From: Candidatus Nomurabacteria bacterium
GTDB taxonomy: Bacteria > Patescibacteriota > Minisyncoccia > Phycocordibacterales > UBA9973
Direction of reading: 5' to 3'
Length of the DNA stretch: 17,029 nt
Assembly (NCBI GenBank): GCA_003157195.1
Contig: PMIU01000038.1
Span: 1-17,029, forward strand
How positions within the stretch are numbered: the stretch's first letter is position 1; each line of letters begins with the position of its first letter. Below the pieces are notes generated by a model. The model had not been told where the DNA came from, ran no database searches, and was given only the letters and a program-made list of their open reading frames with translations. The translations under genes were made by a program, and so were the position numbers. Below are positions 1-8,268 of the stretch, one piece after another.

Positions 1-38
1 GGAATGTCTGCTGGAACAATGCTCTTTGTTTCGCTCAT
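1..38 (-). CDS. Unidentified CDS, N-terminal 12 codons only
   Basis: An ATG at 36-38 on the minus strand opens a frame reading MSETKSIVPADI to the window edge. It is preceded by AAGAGGT, a recognisable Shine-Dalgarno-like stretch about 5-7 nt upstream, which most other genes here lack. It lies 75 bp downstream of the helicase gene on the same strand. Twelve residues are too few to name a product; only the start site and its ribosome binding site can be supported. Confidence 0.5.
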   Translation of the reverse strand, partial: MSETKSIVPADI

Positions 39-113
39 TTTGTACCTCTTTCGATTAAAAGATACACCTAAACATTCTTTTTGTAAATTTCCGCTGTTTT
101 GCGATATTCATAA

Positions 114-3107
114 TTATTTTTCAATCTGACACCATTCGCAATCTTTTTTATTACAACCTTTTTTCAAAAATTCCATAGATAAAACTTCTCTGGCGCACAT
201 GTTAATTTCTTCTTTTAGTTTTTCTAAATGTTCCTTTGTAACATCAAAAGAATACTGCTCAAAATTTCCTTTTTTGTTTTTTTCTATAAAATCAAGAGTG
301 CTTTTATTAATTTTAAAATCTCTCTTGCCGTAATCAGCAAGAAGCAACTTATAAAAAATCAGTTGTCGTTCATAATCAACCTTTTGTTCTTTTGTTTTCT
401 CAGAAAAAGTTCTGCCCGTTTTATGGTCAATGATATTTATGTTGGGTGAAAACAAATCCTCTATGTATTCTATTTTATCTAAAATACCGCTCAATTTTAG
501 AGTATCTCCATTGTTAAGTTTAAAATCTCTTTCAATAAAAAATTGCATGTCTACTTTATATGTCCATTCTTTGGAATACTCATCGTAGTAATCAGCAAGC
601 GCTTTTTCTCCTCTTTCTCTAAACTTTTCTTCATCTTTTTCCGATAAATTGAATTTGTTTAAAGCGTTCTCAAATTCCCCTAGAAGAATTTTCTTTGGTA
701 GAATTTTTTCTTCTTCTTTGGACTTTTCAAAAAATTTATTCAAGGAAAGATCAATAATGCTTCCAAACTTCATACTTGGAGAATATATATCGGGAATTCT
801 AATTAAATTCTTATACAAATATCTTTTAGGGCAAGCTAAATAATTATTAAGCGCGGTAACATTAAGCCCTCTTTTAAAGAAAAGCTGTTTTAAATACTCA
901 GGATCAAACAAAGAAGCCGCCTTATTTTCGGAATTCATAAATAAGGCGAGTTTGTTTATATTTTTTTCTTCAAAACTTTTCATTTTCTCTTCTTTTTTAA
1001 CTGAAGTATTAATTTCTTTAACAAATTCAGATTCCTCATGTTCCCTGCCGTCGTTATCTGTCCTAGAAAAAGAAATATTTAAATTCTTTTTGGCGCGCGT
1101 CATGGCAACATAAAAAAGTCGTCTTTCGTCTTCCATATCACCATCATATTGATAAATAGGCAAAGTAATACCACTTCCACCACGACTCGCTTCCCAAGAT
1201 TTCCTAGTGGCATTTATTATATAGACATATTCAAATTCCCTTCCCTTCGAACCATGCGCCGTCATTAAAGACACTCCTTCGATGATTTCTGGGTCGGTAC
1301 TTTTTATATCTAAATTGTATTTAATAAACGAATCAACAAAATAAACAAAATCAGCTAAACCATATTCTTTTTTTCTTTGATTTTGACTTTTTATTTCATC
1401 TAAAAGTTTATCAAGTTTTAAAAGTTGAATACGACCGTCTTGAGAGGCAATCATATATTTTATATAATTTATTTTTTCCAAAAATATCTTGAAGAAATCC
1501 GGAAAGTTTTGATTTAAGGATTCAGTTTTCAACTCTTTCAGAACTTTAGCAAGACTTGAAAAGTCTTTAGGATTTTTTACCCCTATTTCGTTCAGAGTTT
1601 TCTCATCCTCAATAATTGCAAAAATATGTTTCTTCTCTTCTTTTCTTAAAGACTTAAATTTATCTAAAATTCTGACCACATCATACGCATCAAGATTTAA
1701 AAACTTAGCAAAGAGAACTTTTCCCAAATAGTGGTCGTCGTTTAAATTAAAAATAACTTTCAAAATATTAATGAGATTTCTTATGTTCGGGTCATCTAAC
1801 ACTTTGTCTTTTGAAAAAATGGTGTAAGGAATTTTATAGAAATCTAAAATTGTTTTTATGTCAGAAACATTTTTATTGGCTCGATAAAGTACTGCGATTT
1901 CACTAGGTGTTATTCCATTTTCAATTTTTGATTTTATGTCTTCGACTATATATAAGAGTTCAAATTTATAGTTTGAAAACTCTAACACATTTATTTTTTC
2001 ATTGTCTTTTGTGTTTGAATGTAGACTAATGCTGTCTTCTAAGCCCTTAGATTTCACAATTAAACTATGAGCACCATCTAAAATATTCTGCGTTGATCGA
2101 TAATTCTCCTTTAGTTTAATTGACTTTATGTCTTTATATAGATTACTAAATCGCGAGAATGTCTCCGCGCTTGCCCCTTGAAACCTATAAATAGATTGTT
2201 TTTCATCGCCCACGGTAAAAATATTTGGTTTTCCTTCTAGGTGTAAAGCGTTAGTTAAAAATTCTATTAAATTATTCTGTCCTTCGTTGGTATCTTGATG
2301 TTCATCTACTAAAATATATTGGTATTTTTCTTGAATGTCAGCTTTTAAATTTTCATTTTTTGAAAGTTCTTCCAAAACATATAGAATCATATCGGAAAAA
2401 TCATACAAACCGCGATTTTTCAACTCATTTTGATAAAGAGAAAAAATTTCTTTCAATTCTTGCGCTCTGTCTATTTTTTTGTTTATTTTTTCTTCTTCGG
2501 CGGGTTTAATTTGCCCTTTCTTAAACTTTCCAAAATCTTTTTTATAGTAAATACCATCATTCTCATAAAGTTCTTTTTTCCAAATTGATAACTTTTTATC
2601 AAAATCTGAAGGCGACAATCCTTCCCTCTTTATCGTCAACACTCCATCGACTATTTTATTCAGAAAAGAGAACTCATCATGGAAAGAAACAAGATGCTCA
2701 AACTTATTTTTTTTAATAATAGATTCAATAATTTCCACTCTCTCTAAATCAGCTATGACTCTTCCATCTTCAAGTTCTTTAAAATAAAAAGGAAATTCTT
2801 TTATGATGTGTTCACAAAAAGCATGGAATGTAAAAATGTTTACTCGATATGCCCTGTCGCCAATTATCTCTAAAAGTTTCTCACGCATTGCAATAACTCC
2901 AGAAGTGGTATAAGTAAGCGCTAAAATGCTTTCTGGGGCTGTGTCTGTTTTAACTAAAATGTTGGCAATGCGAAATGTTAATATTTTTGTCTTCCCCGTC
3001 CCCGGGCCGGCCACCACCATCACCGGTCCATCAATAGCGTCCACCGCTTCCTTTTGGGCAGGATTAAGCTTTCCATATTCCTCTTTGAATTTTTGCGTAT
3101 TTTCCAT
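114..3107 (-). CDS. UvrD/Rep-type superfamily 1 helicase fused to a C-terminal PD-(D/E)XK nuclease
   Basis: ATP-dependent 3'-5' DNA helicase of the UvrD/PcrA/AddA group, probably acting in double-strand-break or recombinational repair. The 997-residue protein has a Q motif (LNPAQKEAV, 14-22), Walker A GPGTGKT (34-40), a Walker B-type VDEHQDT near 267-273 (His at the position often Phe, Tyr or Ala), GDEKQSIYRFQGA near 300, a motif V region TAHGSKGREFE near 616 and a motif VI region YVAMTRAKKNL near 669. After about residue 750 comes a RecB/Cas4-like nuclease: LACPKRYLY near 758, GILDKIEY near 872 and IDHKTGR near 892, the usual acidic and lysine catalytic positions. Cys759 with Cys985, Cys990 and Cys993 resembles the four-cysteine iron-sulfur clamp of AddB- and Cas4-type nucleases. 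The start lies 8 nt after the stop of the DUF475 gene, with no Shine-Dalgarno. It is much longer than a plain PcrA (about 720-750 aa), which the nuclease explains. Confidence 0.9.
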   Translation of the reverse strand: MENTQKFKEEYGKLNPAQKEAVDAIDGPVMVVAGPGTGKTKILTFRIANILVKTDTAPESILALTYTTSGVIAMREKLLEIIGDRAYRVNIFTFHAFCEHIIKEFPFYFKELEDGRVIADLERVEIIESIIKKNKFEHLVSFHDEFSFLNKIVDGVLTIKREGLSPSDFDKKLSIWKKELYENDGIYYKKDFGKFKKGQIKPAEEEKINKKIDRAQELKEIFSLYQNELKNRGLYDFSDMILYVLEELSKNENLKADIQEKYQYILVDEHQDTNEGQNNLIEFLTNALHLEGKPNIFTVGDEKQSIYRFQGASAETFSRFSNLYKDIKSIKLKENYRSTQNILDGAHSLIVKSKGLEDSISLHSNTKDNEKINVLEFSNYKFELLYIVEDIKSKIENGITPSEIAVLYRANKNVSDIKTILDFYKIPYTIFSKDKVLDDPNIRNLINILKVIFNLNDDHYLGKVLFAKFLNLDAYDVVRILDKFKSLRKEEKKHIFAIIEDEKTLNEIGVKNPKDFSSLAKVLKELKTESLNQNFPDFFKIFLEKINYIKYMIASQDGRIQLLKLDKLLDEIKSQNQRKKEYGLADFVYFVDSFIKYNLDIKSTDPEIIEGVSLMTAHGSKGREFEYVYIINATRKSWEASRGGSGITLPIYQYDGDMEDERRLFYVAMTRAKKNLNISFSRTDNDGREHEESEFVKEINTSVKKEEKMKSFEEKNINKLALFMNSENKAASLFDPEYLKQLFFKRGLNVTALNNYLACPKRYLYKNLIRIPDIYSPSMKFGSIIDLSLNKFFEKSKEEEKILPKKILLGEFENALNKFNLSEKDEEKFRERGEKALADYYDEYSKEWTYKVDMQFFIERDFKLNNGDTLKLSGILDKIEYIEDLFSPNINIIDHKTGRTFSEKTKEQKVDYERQLIFYKLLLADYGKRDFKINKSTLDFIEKNKKGNFEQYSFDVTKEHLEKLKEEINMCAREVLSMEFLKKGCNKKDCEWCQIEK

Positions 3108-3114
3108 AAAAAAT

Positions 3115-3120
3115 ATTATA
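3115..3120 (-). promoter_or_regulatory. Possible -10 box for a leaderless helicase transcript
   Basis: TATAAT on the minus strand, separated by 7 nt from the helicase ATG at 3107 and overlapping the stop codon of the upstream gene. The position would put transcription start at or next to the ATG. The region is very AT-rich, so a chance match is possible, and the gene may also be read from upstream. Confidence 0.3.
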
Positions 3121-4030
3121 AATTATTGAGATGCATTTTTGATTTCCAAAAAAACAATCCAATAATGATGAACGTACAGAGTGGTGAAACATATTCCGGA
3201 ATACTAAAACCAAAACTGTGCAATATCATAATTATACCCAAAACCAAAATTGAATACATGGCGCCATTTTTCAGATAAACATATTTTTTAATTCTTTCTA
3301 TGTTACTGACTGTAAGTTGTCGCACCAAGAGAGCACCCAAACCGTTGCCGAGCAGAATCAAAGGCACCGAAAGAGTGAAAGCAAAAGCCCCGAGTACGCC
3401 ATCGATGGAAAATGTGGTATCTATTATTTCCAAAAAAAAGAGTTTACTCAAATCGGAACGCGCGCTATTCAGCAGACTTTTTTCCTCTATTTCCGCGTTT
3501 TGTTTGAAGCCGTGAGTTATAAAGAACAGACTCGAGCCCACTACCGCGCCGAAAGCCATTAGATTATTTTGCTTTAGGGCAAACCAAGAAATAACAACAA
3601 GTAAAATAGAAACAGTCGCGTAAAACCAAACCCCTTGAGTCATAAAAAATTTCTCTGTCCTCGGCAAACCCAAGTTTTTGTCTTCTAAAAATAACCAGTG
3701 CAAAAACAAAAAAAGCAAAAATACTCCACCAGCAATAAGTAATACAGGAGCCGATCTGTGTATAGAATCTTGAACCAGCGGATTACTGGACCAAGTAGCC
3801 GACAAAACTTGCCAAACATTCAGGGACGGATTAAATCCCCAGATTATAAAAAATGGCAGAAACCCCCGAACCACAAAAACAGCCACCAACATCCCCCAGG
3901 TCAGAAACCATCCCCGAGCACGTTTGCCCATGGTGGAAAGCACCTCCGCGTTAATGATAGCGTTATCGACAGACGAAATGGTCTCAAAAACCGAAAGACC
4001 GAGTATGGTAATCACGGCAGAAAATAGCAT
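3116..4030 (-). CDS. DUF475 / TerC-superfamily integral membrane protein
   Basis: A 304-residue polytopic membrane protein with about seven to nine hydrophobic segments. Two family signatures are visible: an acidic motif in the first helix (ETISSVDNAIINAEVL, residues 16-31) and a second near 200-217 (EIIDTTFSIDGVLGAFAFT). These paired acidic helices are typical of DUF475, a branch of the TerC superfamily. Better-studied TerC relatives such as Alx are linked to manganese export or metal supply to secreted enzymes; DUF475 itself is poorly characterised, so the substrate is inferred only as a divalent metal. It sits 42 nt after the cupin gene and 8 nt before the helicase gene, with nothing to show a functional link to either. 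The ATG at 4030 is favoured because a TAGAAT box lies 6 nt before it. Confidence 0.85.
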   Translation of the reverse strand: MLFSAVITILGLSVFETISSVDNAIINAEVLSTMGKRARGWFLTWGMLVAVFVVRGFLPFFIIWGFNPSLNVWQVLSATWSSNPLVQDSIHRSAPVLLIAGGVFLLFLFLHWLFLEDKNLGLPRTEKFFMTQGVWFYATVSILLVVISWFALKQNNLMAFGAVVGSSLFFITHGFKQNAEIEEKSLLNSARSDLSKLFFLEIIDTTFSIDGVLGAFAFTLSVPLILLGNGLGALLVRQLTVSNIERIKKYVYLKNGAMYSILVLGIIMILHSFGFSIPEYVSPLCTFIIIGLFFWKSKMHLNNL

Positions 4031-4036
4031 AACTAT

Positions 4037-4042
4037 ATTCTA
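4037..4042 (-). promoter_or_regulatory. Possible -10 box of the DUF475 gene (leaderless)
   Basis: TAGAAT on the minus strand ends 6 nt before the ATG at 4030, so transcription would begin at the A of the start codon. No convincing -35 box or Shine-Dalgarno is visible. The box lies in the 42-nt gap after the cupin gene, so this gene may have its own promoter. Confidence 0.4.
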
Positions 4043-4072
4043 CTCTTTTTTTATATTTTTGCCTTAACTTTT

Positions 4073-4471
4073 TTATTCCGTTGTTTTCCCGTCAAATTCG
4101 GGACCGTCTTTTTCCGCTTCCTCTTTAGTAGCTCTCACAATGCCGTCCTTGTGATGAGCCGGAGAATAAATCGTGTAAAGTTTTAAATCATCTGTATTTG
4201 ATGTGTTTATTATATTGTGCTCTGCCCCGGCTGGAACGATGATAACTGAACCGTCGGCAAGATCGTAAGAATTGCCGTCAATGATGCATTTACCAACACC
4301 TTTTTCAAAACGGAAAAATTGGTCATTGTCCGGATGAACTTCCATTCCAATTTCCTCGTTCGGCCTTAAACTCATCAAAACCATCTGGCTATGCTTGCCA
4401 GTGTATAAAACTTTTCGAAAATTTGTATTTTCGATAGCATCTTTTTCTATGTTTGTATTGTATCCTTTCAT
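4073..4471 (-). CDS. Small single-domain cupin (cupin_2 type)
   Basis: A 132-residue single-domain cupin. Motif 1 is recognisable around residues 42-61 (GMEVHPDNDQFFRFEKGVG), with Asp instead of the second His of the usual HxH pair. Motif 2 follows at about 74-89 (GSVIIVPAGAEHNIIN), with the expected PxG, H and N. The family binds a metal and serves sugar isomerases, dioxygenases and regulators; close single-domain relatives are often annotated as mannose-6-phosphate isomerase-like without proof, so no reaction is assigned. The C-terminal tail after residue 115 is charged and probably disordered. It has its own promoter-like sequence in the 32-nt gap after the sortase gene and lies 42 nt ahead of the DUF475 gene. 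Confidence 0.88.
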   Translation of the reverse strand: MKGYNTNIEKDAIENTNFRKVLYTGKHSQMVLMSLRPNEEIGMEVHPDNDQFFRFEKGVGKCIIDGNSYDLADGSVIIVPAGAEHNIINTSNTDDLKLYTIYSPAHHKDGIVRATKEEAEKDGPEFDGKTTE

Positions 4472-4477
4472 GAGGTA

Positions 4478-4486
4478 ATTATACCA
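4478..4486 (-). promoter_or_regulatory. Extended -10 promoter of the cupin gene (leaderless)
   Basis: TGGTATAAT on the minus strand is a perfect -10 hexamer with the TGn extension. Six bases separate it from the ATG at 4471, which would place transcription start on the A of ATG. No -35 at normal spacing is obvious, as expected for an extended -10 promoter. This is the strongest example of the leaderless pattern in the window. Confidence 0.6.
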
Positions 4487-4503
4487 TACTCAATCTTTTT
4501 TTA

Positions 4504-5088
4504 CTATTCTGTTTCTTTGTCAGTAAATACCACCAATCGACTTGAATGGGTTTTGTCTGTTTCGTCCCAAGCACCTCCGCAGGTTATGAGATTTAAATGG
4601 GAAATTCCGTCATCCGAACTAAACACATCTTCCGCATTTTGGTTTGGGTCGTAATTTCTTAATTCACGCACAACGAAAGTGTTGATTTCTCCTTTTTCAT
4701 CTTCAATATATACCTTGTCCCCTTTTTGCAACTGGCCCAGATTATCAAATACAGCTGGTTTATTGTCTTTATATCCGGAGTGTCCATCAATTACCGAACT
4801 CCCTAATTCTCCCGGACGTGGACCCAAGTCAAACCAGGCCGTATCTTGGGGATACATCGGAACACTCATCGCTCCTTCGGGTGTAAGTCCAACTTTTTCA
4901 ACAGATGTGTCAATATTTATCTTGGGAATCCTAATGCGCACAGGAAAACCTGCGTCTGCTTGCGCGCTTGATAAAGCTATCTTAGGATTGTGATTCTGAG
5001 TAGAAAACCCAAGAGAGAAAAATAATGCAATCCCGGCAAGACTAATAACTAATACCGAATGTTTTAAGGAAATTTTTGAAAGATTCAT
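4504..5088 (-). CDS. Class F-like sortase (cysteine transpeptidase)
   Basis: A 194-residue membrane-anchored transpeptidase that cuts LPXTG-type signals and joins the protein to the cell envelope. A short basic stretch and a hydrophobic anchor (about residues 11-29) are followed by a sortase fold starting at PVRIRIPKINIDTSVE (49-64). The catalytic triad is visible: His103 in DGHSGY, Cys170 in LITCGG and Arg184 in HSSRLVVF. The short length, single N-terminal anchor and LITCGG context fit the class E/F group of actinobacteria, Chloroflexi and candidate-phyla bacteria. Its ATG lies inside the 3' end of the LPKTG adhesin-like gene (47-bp overlap, +1 frame), so translational coupling is likely and the neighbour is its obvious substrate. 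No strong Shine-Dalgarno precedes the ATG, only a purine-rich GAAGAAAAAAA run. Confidence 0.92.
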   Translation of the reverse strand: MNLSKISLKHSVLVISLAGIALFFSLGFSTQNHNPKIALSSAQADAGFPVRIRIPKINIDTSVEKVGLTPEGAMSVPMYPQDTAWFDLGPRPGELGSSVIDGHSGYKDNKPAVFDNLGQLQKGDKVYIEDEKGEINTFVVRELRNYDPNQNAEDVFSSDDGISHLNLITCGGAWDETDKTHSSRLVVFTDKETE

Positions 5089-6850
5089 TTTTTTCTTCTG
5101 GAGGAAAACCTGTTTTTGGAAGACCTGGAACAGCCACTACAACCGTGGCCAGTGAGTGGTCAACGGCCGTCATTCCATTGGCACTTCCATCTGCTGTGCC
5201 AATGTTTGTCGTCGTTTGGGTAAGATACGTTTGGCAGGTGAAGCTCCACGACTCGTTGCTTTCAAGTAAATTATTTTTATTTAGGTCTCCGGGGTGTCCG
5301 GTGACCCGACCCGGCAAGCCGGTACATTTATCGTCTGTAATGCTGACATTGCTAAGCGGCACTGTTCCGGGATTAGTTACCGTGTACATATAAGTAACTG
5401 CTCCGCCGCCCGCAGGAAGAACAAACACATTGGGAACTTTTACCACATGAATGAGTGGCGGAACAAGCGGCACACCTACGACAACCGTAGCCTCGGCAGT
5501 ATCAACTGCGGTAATACCGTTCGCAACACCAGTAGCAGTCACAGTATTTGTGGTAGTTTGCGTAAGCGTTGTAACACAATGATACTTCCAAATTTCATTG
5601 ATATCTAATTTTGAATCACCGTTTGTATCTCCTCCTATAAAACTTACATTGGAACATTTATCATCAGTAACCTTAACATTGTTCATCGCGACTGTTCCAA
5701 CATTTAAGACCGTGTAATCGTATGTAACCAGTCCGGGTCCTTGAGGTAAAGATAGTGGAGTTGGAATTTTCAGAACACTAATCAACGGCGGAACTGGTGT
5801 TGATATTAGAGGTCCACCACCACCTCCACCTGATGGAGATGGAATCGGCGCAGGAGCAGTATAAGTATTAGTAATAGTGCAGAGAACAGGATTGCCTAAA
5901 GTAAGATTTATAACACCGCCAGGGCAAGAACCAGAGAATGTTGCGGTGTAGTTGAGACTCGGAGTTTCTGTAACGGTATATGTGGCGGGCGCATTAAAAC
6001 TGTTAACAGCGCCTGAAGTGACCGGTGAACCGTTGACGAAGAGATGAAAGTCGGCAACTGCTTTGGTGCCACCAGTTACAACTTTTGTGACATTAATTGT
6101 TTCGGTTGTAGGAGCAGCTACGCATGTCCCAGGACCTGAAATAGTATGAGCAGCGCCAGTAGCTGTTATTGAGCTGTTGAGAGAAATGAGTCGGCCATTT
6201 ACCGTTGCGCCGGACGCTAAAGTAATGTCTCGCGACGCAATAAGCGTTCCTACAAAACTACTGCCTGCGCCAATTGTTGCATCTCGTCCAACTTCCCAAA
6301 AAACATTGCAAGCTTGTGCTCCGCCAGCAAGAACAACCGAACCGGTAAAAGTCATATCATTCCCGATTTGGAAAACCCAAACATCCGTGGGACTGCCAGT
6401 GAGAGTCAGTGTCGGCCCGGCAAAAGTGGTATCGGTAGCAATATTCCACACTCCGGGTGTCGGGCTCGCGCTGGCCCATACACCATCTGGAGTTTCACTT
6501 ACTAAGTTATTAAAAGCAATTAAGGCATCCGCTTGCGCATTAAATGCGGCACTCGATGGACCGAAATATTCTGTACCTCCTACTGTCCAAGTACCAGTCC
6601 TGGAAACAGCCAGACCGGGACTGAGACCCAAATCGCCGGAAGTAGTGGTACCCGAAGCGGCAGAGCTCGTAGACAGGGCCGCCAGAACCGAAAAGTTGGT
6701 AGCTGATGAAAGATTGGCAGCCACAACCGTAGCCGCTAGAGATTTTCCCGTAAAATTATTCTTAAATCCCCCAAAAGTAAAAATCGAAACCAAACCAAGA
6801 CCTAAGATAGCTAATACAATTACTGTTAGATTTTTATTAAGATATTGCAT
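5042..6850 (-). CDS. DUF3494 (ice-binding-like) surface protein with DUF11 repeats and LPKTG motif
   Basis: A 602-residue secreted protein. Residues 1-40 hold a basic start and a hydrophobic signal or anchor. Residues 45-238 match the DUF3494 beta-solenoid family, with DVWVFQIGND (156-165) and GGAQACNVFWEVGRDA (176-191). Residues 250-331 form a small Ig-like domain (TINVTKVVTGG to CTITNTY). A Pro/Gly linker (332-352) leads to two DUF11-type repeats, about 354-457 and 465-573, each with VTDDKC or ITDDKC and a TLTQTTTN-like strand. LPKTG lies at 577-581 near the C-terminus. The hydrophobic tail expected after LPXTG is missing; the frame ends ESFKNFLKTFGISY. DUF3494 proteins include antifreeze proteins but often act as adhesins, which fits a sortase substrate. 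The start at 6850 lacks a Shine-Dalgarno and lies 34 nt after the second DUF3494 gene. Confidence 0.9.
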   Translation of the reverse strand: MQYLNKNLTVIVLAILGLGLVSIFTFGGFKNNFTGKSLAATVVAANLSSATNFSVLAALSTSSAASGTTTSGDLGLSPGLAVSRTGTWTVGGTEYFGPSSAAFNAQADALIAFNNLVSETPDGVWASASPTPGVWNIATDTTFAGPTLTLTGSPTDVWVFQIGNDMTFTGSVVLAGGAQACNVFWEVGRDATIGAGSSFVGTLIASRDITLASGATVNGRLISLNSSITATGAAHTISGPGTCVAAPTTETINVTKVVTGGTKAVADFHLFVNGSPVTSGAVNSFNAPATYTVTETPSLNYTATFSGSCPGGVINLTLGNPVLCTITNTYTAPAPIPSPSGGGGGGPLISTPVPPLISVLKIPTPLSLPQGPGLVTYDYTVLNVGTVAMNNVKVTDDKCSNVSFIGGDTNGDSKLDINEIWKYHCVTTLTQTTTNTVTATGVANGITAVDTAEATVVVGVPLVPPLIHVVKVPNVFVLPAGGGAVTYMYTVTNPGTVPLSNVSITDDKCTGLPGRVTGHPGDLNKNNLLESNESWSFTCQTYLTQTTTNIGTADGSANGMTAVDHSLATVVVAVPGLPKTGFPPEEKNESFKNFLKTFGISY

Positions 6851-6884
6851 AAATTTATTTATTAAAACTTAAACTTAATAAATT

Positions 6885-8090
6885 TTACTGAACTGTAGAG
6901 TTCATTATTGCTTTTGTTTTTACACCGACCATACCATCTGCGACCAGACCGTGATCTTTTTGCCATTGTTTTATCACGGCAATTGTCTTTGGACCCAGTT
7001 TGCCATCTGTCACTAAACCAAGATTTAATTTGTCATTTAAAAATCTTTGAAGTTCCATAACGGCACTACCTCTGCTCCCATTCTTGAGAGTTGCGGCGCC
7101 GAAGTTGTATGAAGTCGTAGTGGTGACAGTATTATTATTACAAATTTCACCTGTTGATGTGTTGTACTTATTTCCCCCGGAACAACCTGGGGACATTGTG
7201 ATCATCGTGACACTTGGAGAAACTTGCAATGTTGTAGGCATAGAACTCTGAGCCACAGTTCCAGTGGTCCCACCACTTGGATATAATCCTCCACTAGTGC
7301 TTACATTGCCTCCATTATTATTAGATGATGAATTAGCAACTGGTATACTAACAGTGCTTGCGTCCAAGGTAACGGCGGACTGTGCTAATGCTCGGCCATT
7401 TAATTGCGCGCCAGTATTTAACACAATAGCTGTTTGATCTAATATATTTCCATTAAAAACGGACGTGGTGCCGAGAGTTGTCTGACCGGCAACAATCCAA
7501 AAAACATTACTAGCCTGAGCTCCACCACTTAGAATAACTTTTACCCCGGAACTGACATTAAGATTTTGTGCTATTTGAAAAACCCAAACATCGTTTGCGT
7601 TACCAGCGAGAGTGACGTCTGTCGGTATCGTAACACCGGTACCCCATTTATACACGCCTGGAGCAATTGTTAACCCGCCAATATTTCCAGCTCCCAATTC
7701 GGTTGCGCTAGGTGCTTGTCCCGCACCACTCGTATAAGCATTTTGCATATCAAGTATTGCAGTAGTTAAATTGGAAGAAGTTGGATCTGCATAGCCAGGC
7801 GCATAGACTTTTCCAGTCACCAAAGACGATGTGGAAAATGCGCTTCCTGCCGGAAGAGTCAGGGCAAATCCAGTAATAAAAGTCGCCGCCGCTGGACTAA
7901 CTCCAATATCACCAACTACTGAGGTAGTTCCGGTAGTTGAGATTCCCGTTTTTGCTAAAATTGTAAAATTACCGGCTGACCCAAGGTTCACGACAACCCC
8001 CGCCGCAAAAGTAGCGACAGGTAAAGTAAAACCTACTACAAAGAAAAGAACAAAGGCAGTCACTATTGAATTCTTATTAAATTTTTTCAT
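6885..8090 (-). CDS. Secreted DUF3494 protein with C-terminal peptidoglycan-binding domain
   Basis: A 401-residue exported protein. A signal peptide (residues 1-30, probable cleavage after VATFAA) precedes a DUF3494 domain at about 33-250, with DVWVFQIAQNL (167-177) and GGAQASNVFWIVAG (189-202). A Ser/Asn/Gly linker (251-300) leads to a small Cys-bounded segment, CSGGNKYNTSTGEIC (303-317), which I associate with surface proteins of candidate-phyla bacteria. Residues 332-397 form a PG_binding_1-type domain (LKNGSRGSAVMELQRFL, then DGKLGPKTIAVIKQWQKDHG), which would hold the protein on the wall without a sortase. It is paralogous in its first half to the next gene downstream, with which it is probably co-transcribed (34-nt gap). 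An extended -10 box lies about 70 nt upstream, so this gene has a leader of roughly 60 nt. Confidence 0.92.
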   Translation of the reverse strand: MKKFNKNSIVTAFVLFFVVGFTLPVATFAAGVVVNLGSAGNFTILAKTGISTTGTTSVVGDIGVSPAAATFITGFALTLPAGSAFSTSSLVTGKVYAPGYADPTSSNLTTAILDMQNAYTSGAGQAPSATELGAGNIGGLTIAPGVYKWGTGVTIPTDVTLAGNANDVWVFQIAQNLNVSSGVKVILSGGAQASNVFWIVAGQTTLGTTSVFNGNILDQTAIVLNTGAQLNGRALAQSAVTLDASTVSIPVANSSSNNNGGNVSTSGGLYPSGGTTGTVAQSSMPTTLQVSPSVTMITMSPGCSGGNKYNTSTGEICNNNTVTTTTSYNFGAATLKNGSRGSAVMELQRFLNDKLNLGLVTDGKLGPKTIAVIKQWQKDHGLVADGMVGVKTKAIMNSTVQ

Positions 8091-8158
8091 AGATTTTTTA
8101 CTTGAATAATAAAGAGTGGCTAGAAAAGAAGCGACGAGAATCTTTCCCGGTTGCCTTT

Positions 8159-8167
8159 ATTATAACA
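8159..8167 (-). promoter_or_regulatory. Extended -10 promoter of the DUF3494 pair
   Basis: TGTTATAAT on the minus strand: a perfect -10 with TGn extension, about 68 nt upstream of the ATG at 8090. Predicted transcription start is near 8152, giving a leader of about 60 nt. No good -35 hexamer is seen. It probably drives both DUF3494 genes and the overlapping sortase. Confidence 0.5.
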
Positions 8168-8214
8168 TTTTTCCTTTTTTTGTGTTGTGGATAACTATTT
8201 TGTTTTCGAGCAAA

Positions 8215-8246
8215 TTTTGCGGAGGCTGTGGTGCGAAGTTGGAACC
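8215..8246. repeat. 32-bp repeat, copy 1 (zinc-ribbon-like when read on plus strand)
   Basis: Matches the copy at 8735-8766 at 28 of 32 positions. Read on the plus strand it encodes FCGGCGAKLEP followed by Phe and a stop. It begins 22 nt beyond the stop codon of the 132-residue protein gene, almost the same offset as copy 2 has from its own neighbour. Confidence 0.7.
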
Positions 8247-8268
8247 TTTTTAATTAACAATTTATAAA

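Noticed and set aside
6177..6872. A 231-codon open frame on the plus strand opposite the LPKTG adhesin-like gene
   Set aside because: It mirrors the Thr/Ala/Val-rich coding strand and has no domain-like pattern; the minus-strand protein has clear DUF3494 and DUF11 features.
6851..6885. Inverted repeat AAATTTATT / AATAAATTT between the two DUF3494 genes
   Set aside because: Made only of A and T with a 17-nt loop, in an AT-rich gap; too weak to be a terminator or operator.
8186..8194. Perfect DnaA-box consensus (TTATCCACA on the minus strand)
   Set aside because: A single copy with no cluster, no dnaA or dnaN nearby and no AT-rich unwinding repeats; one match in a 17-kb AT-rich window is not surprising.
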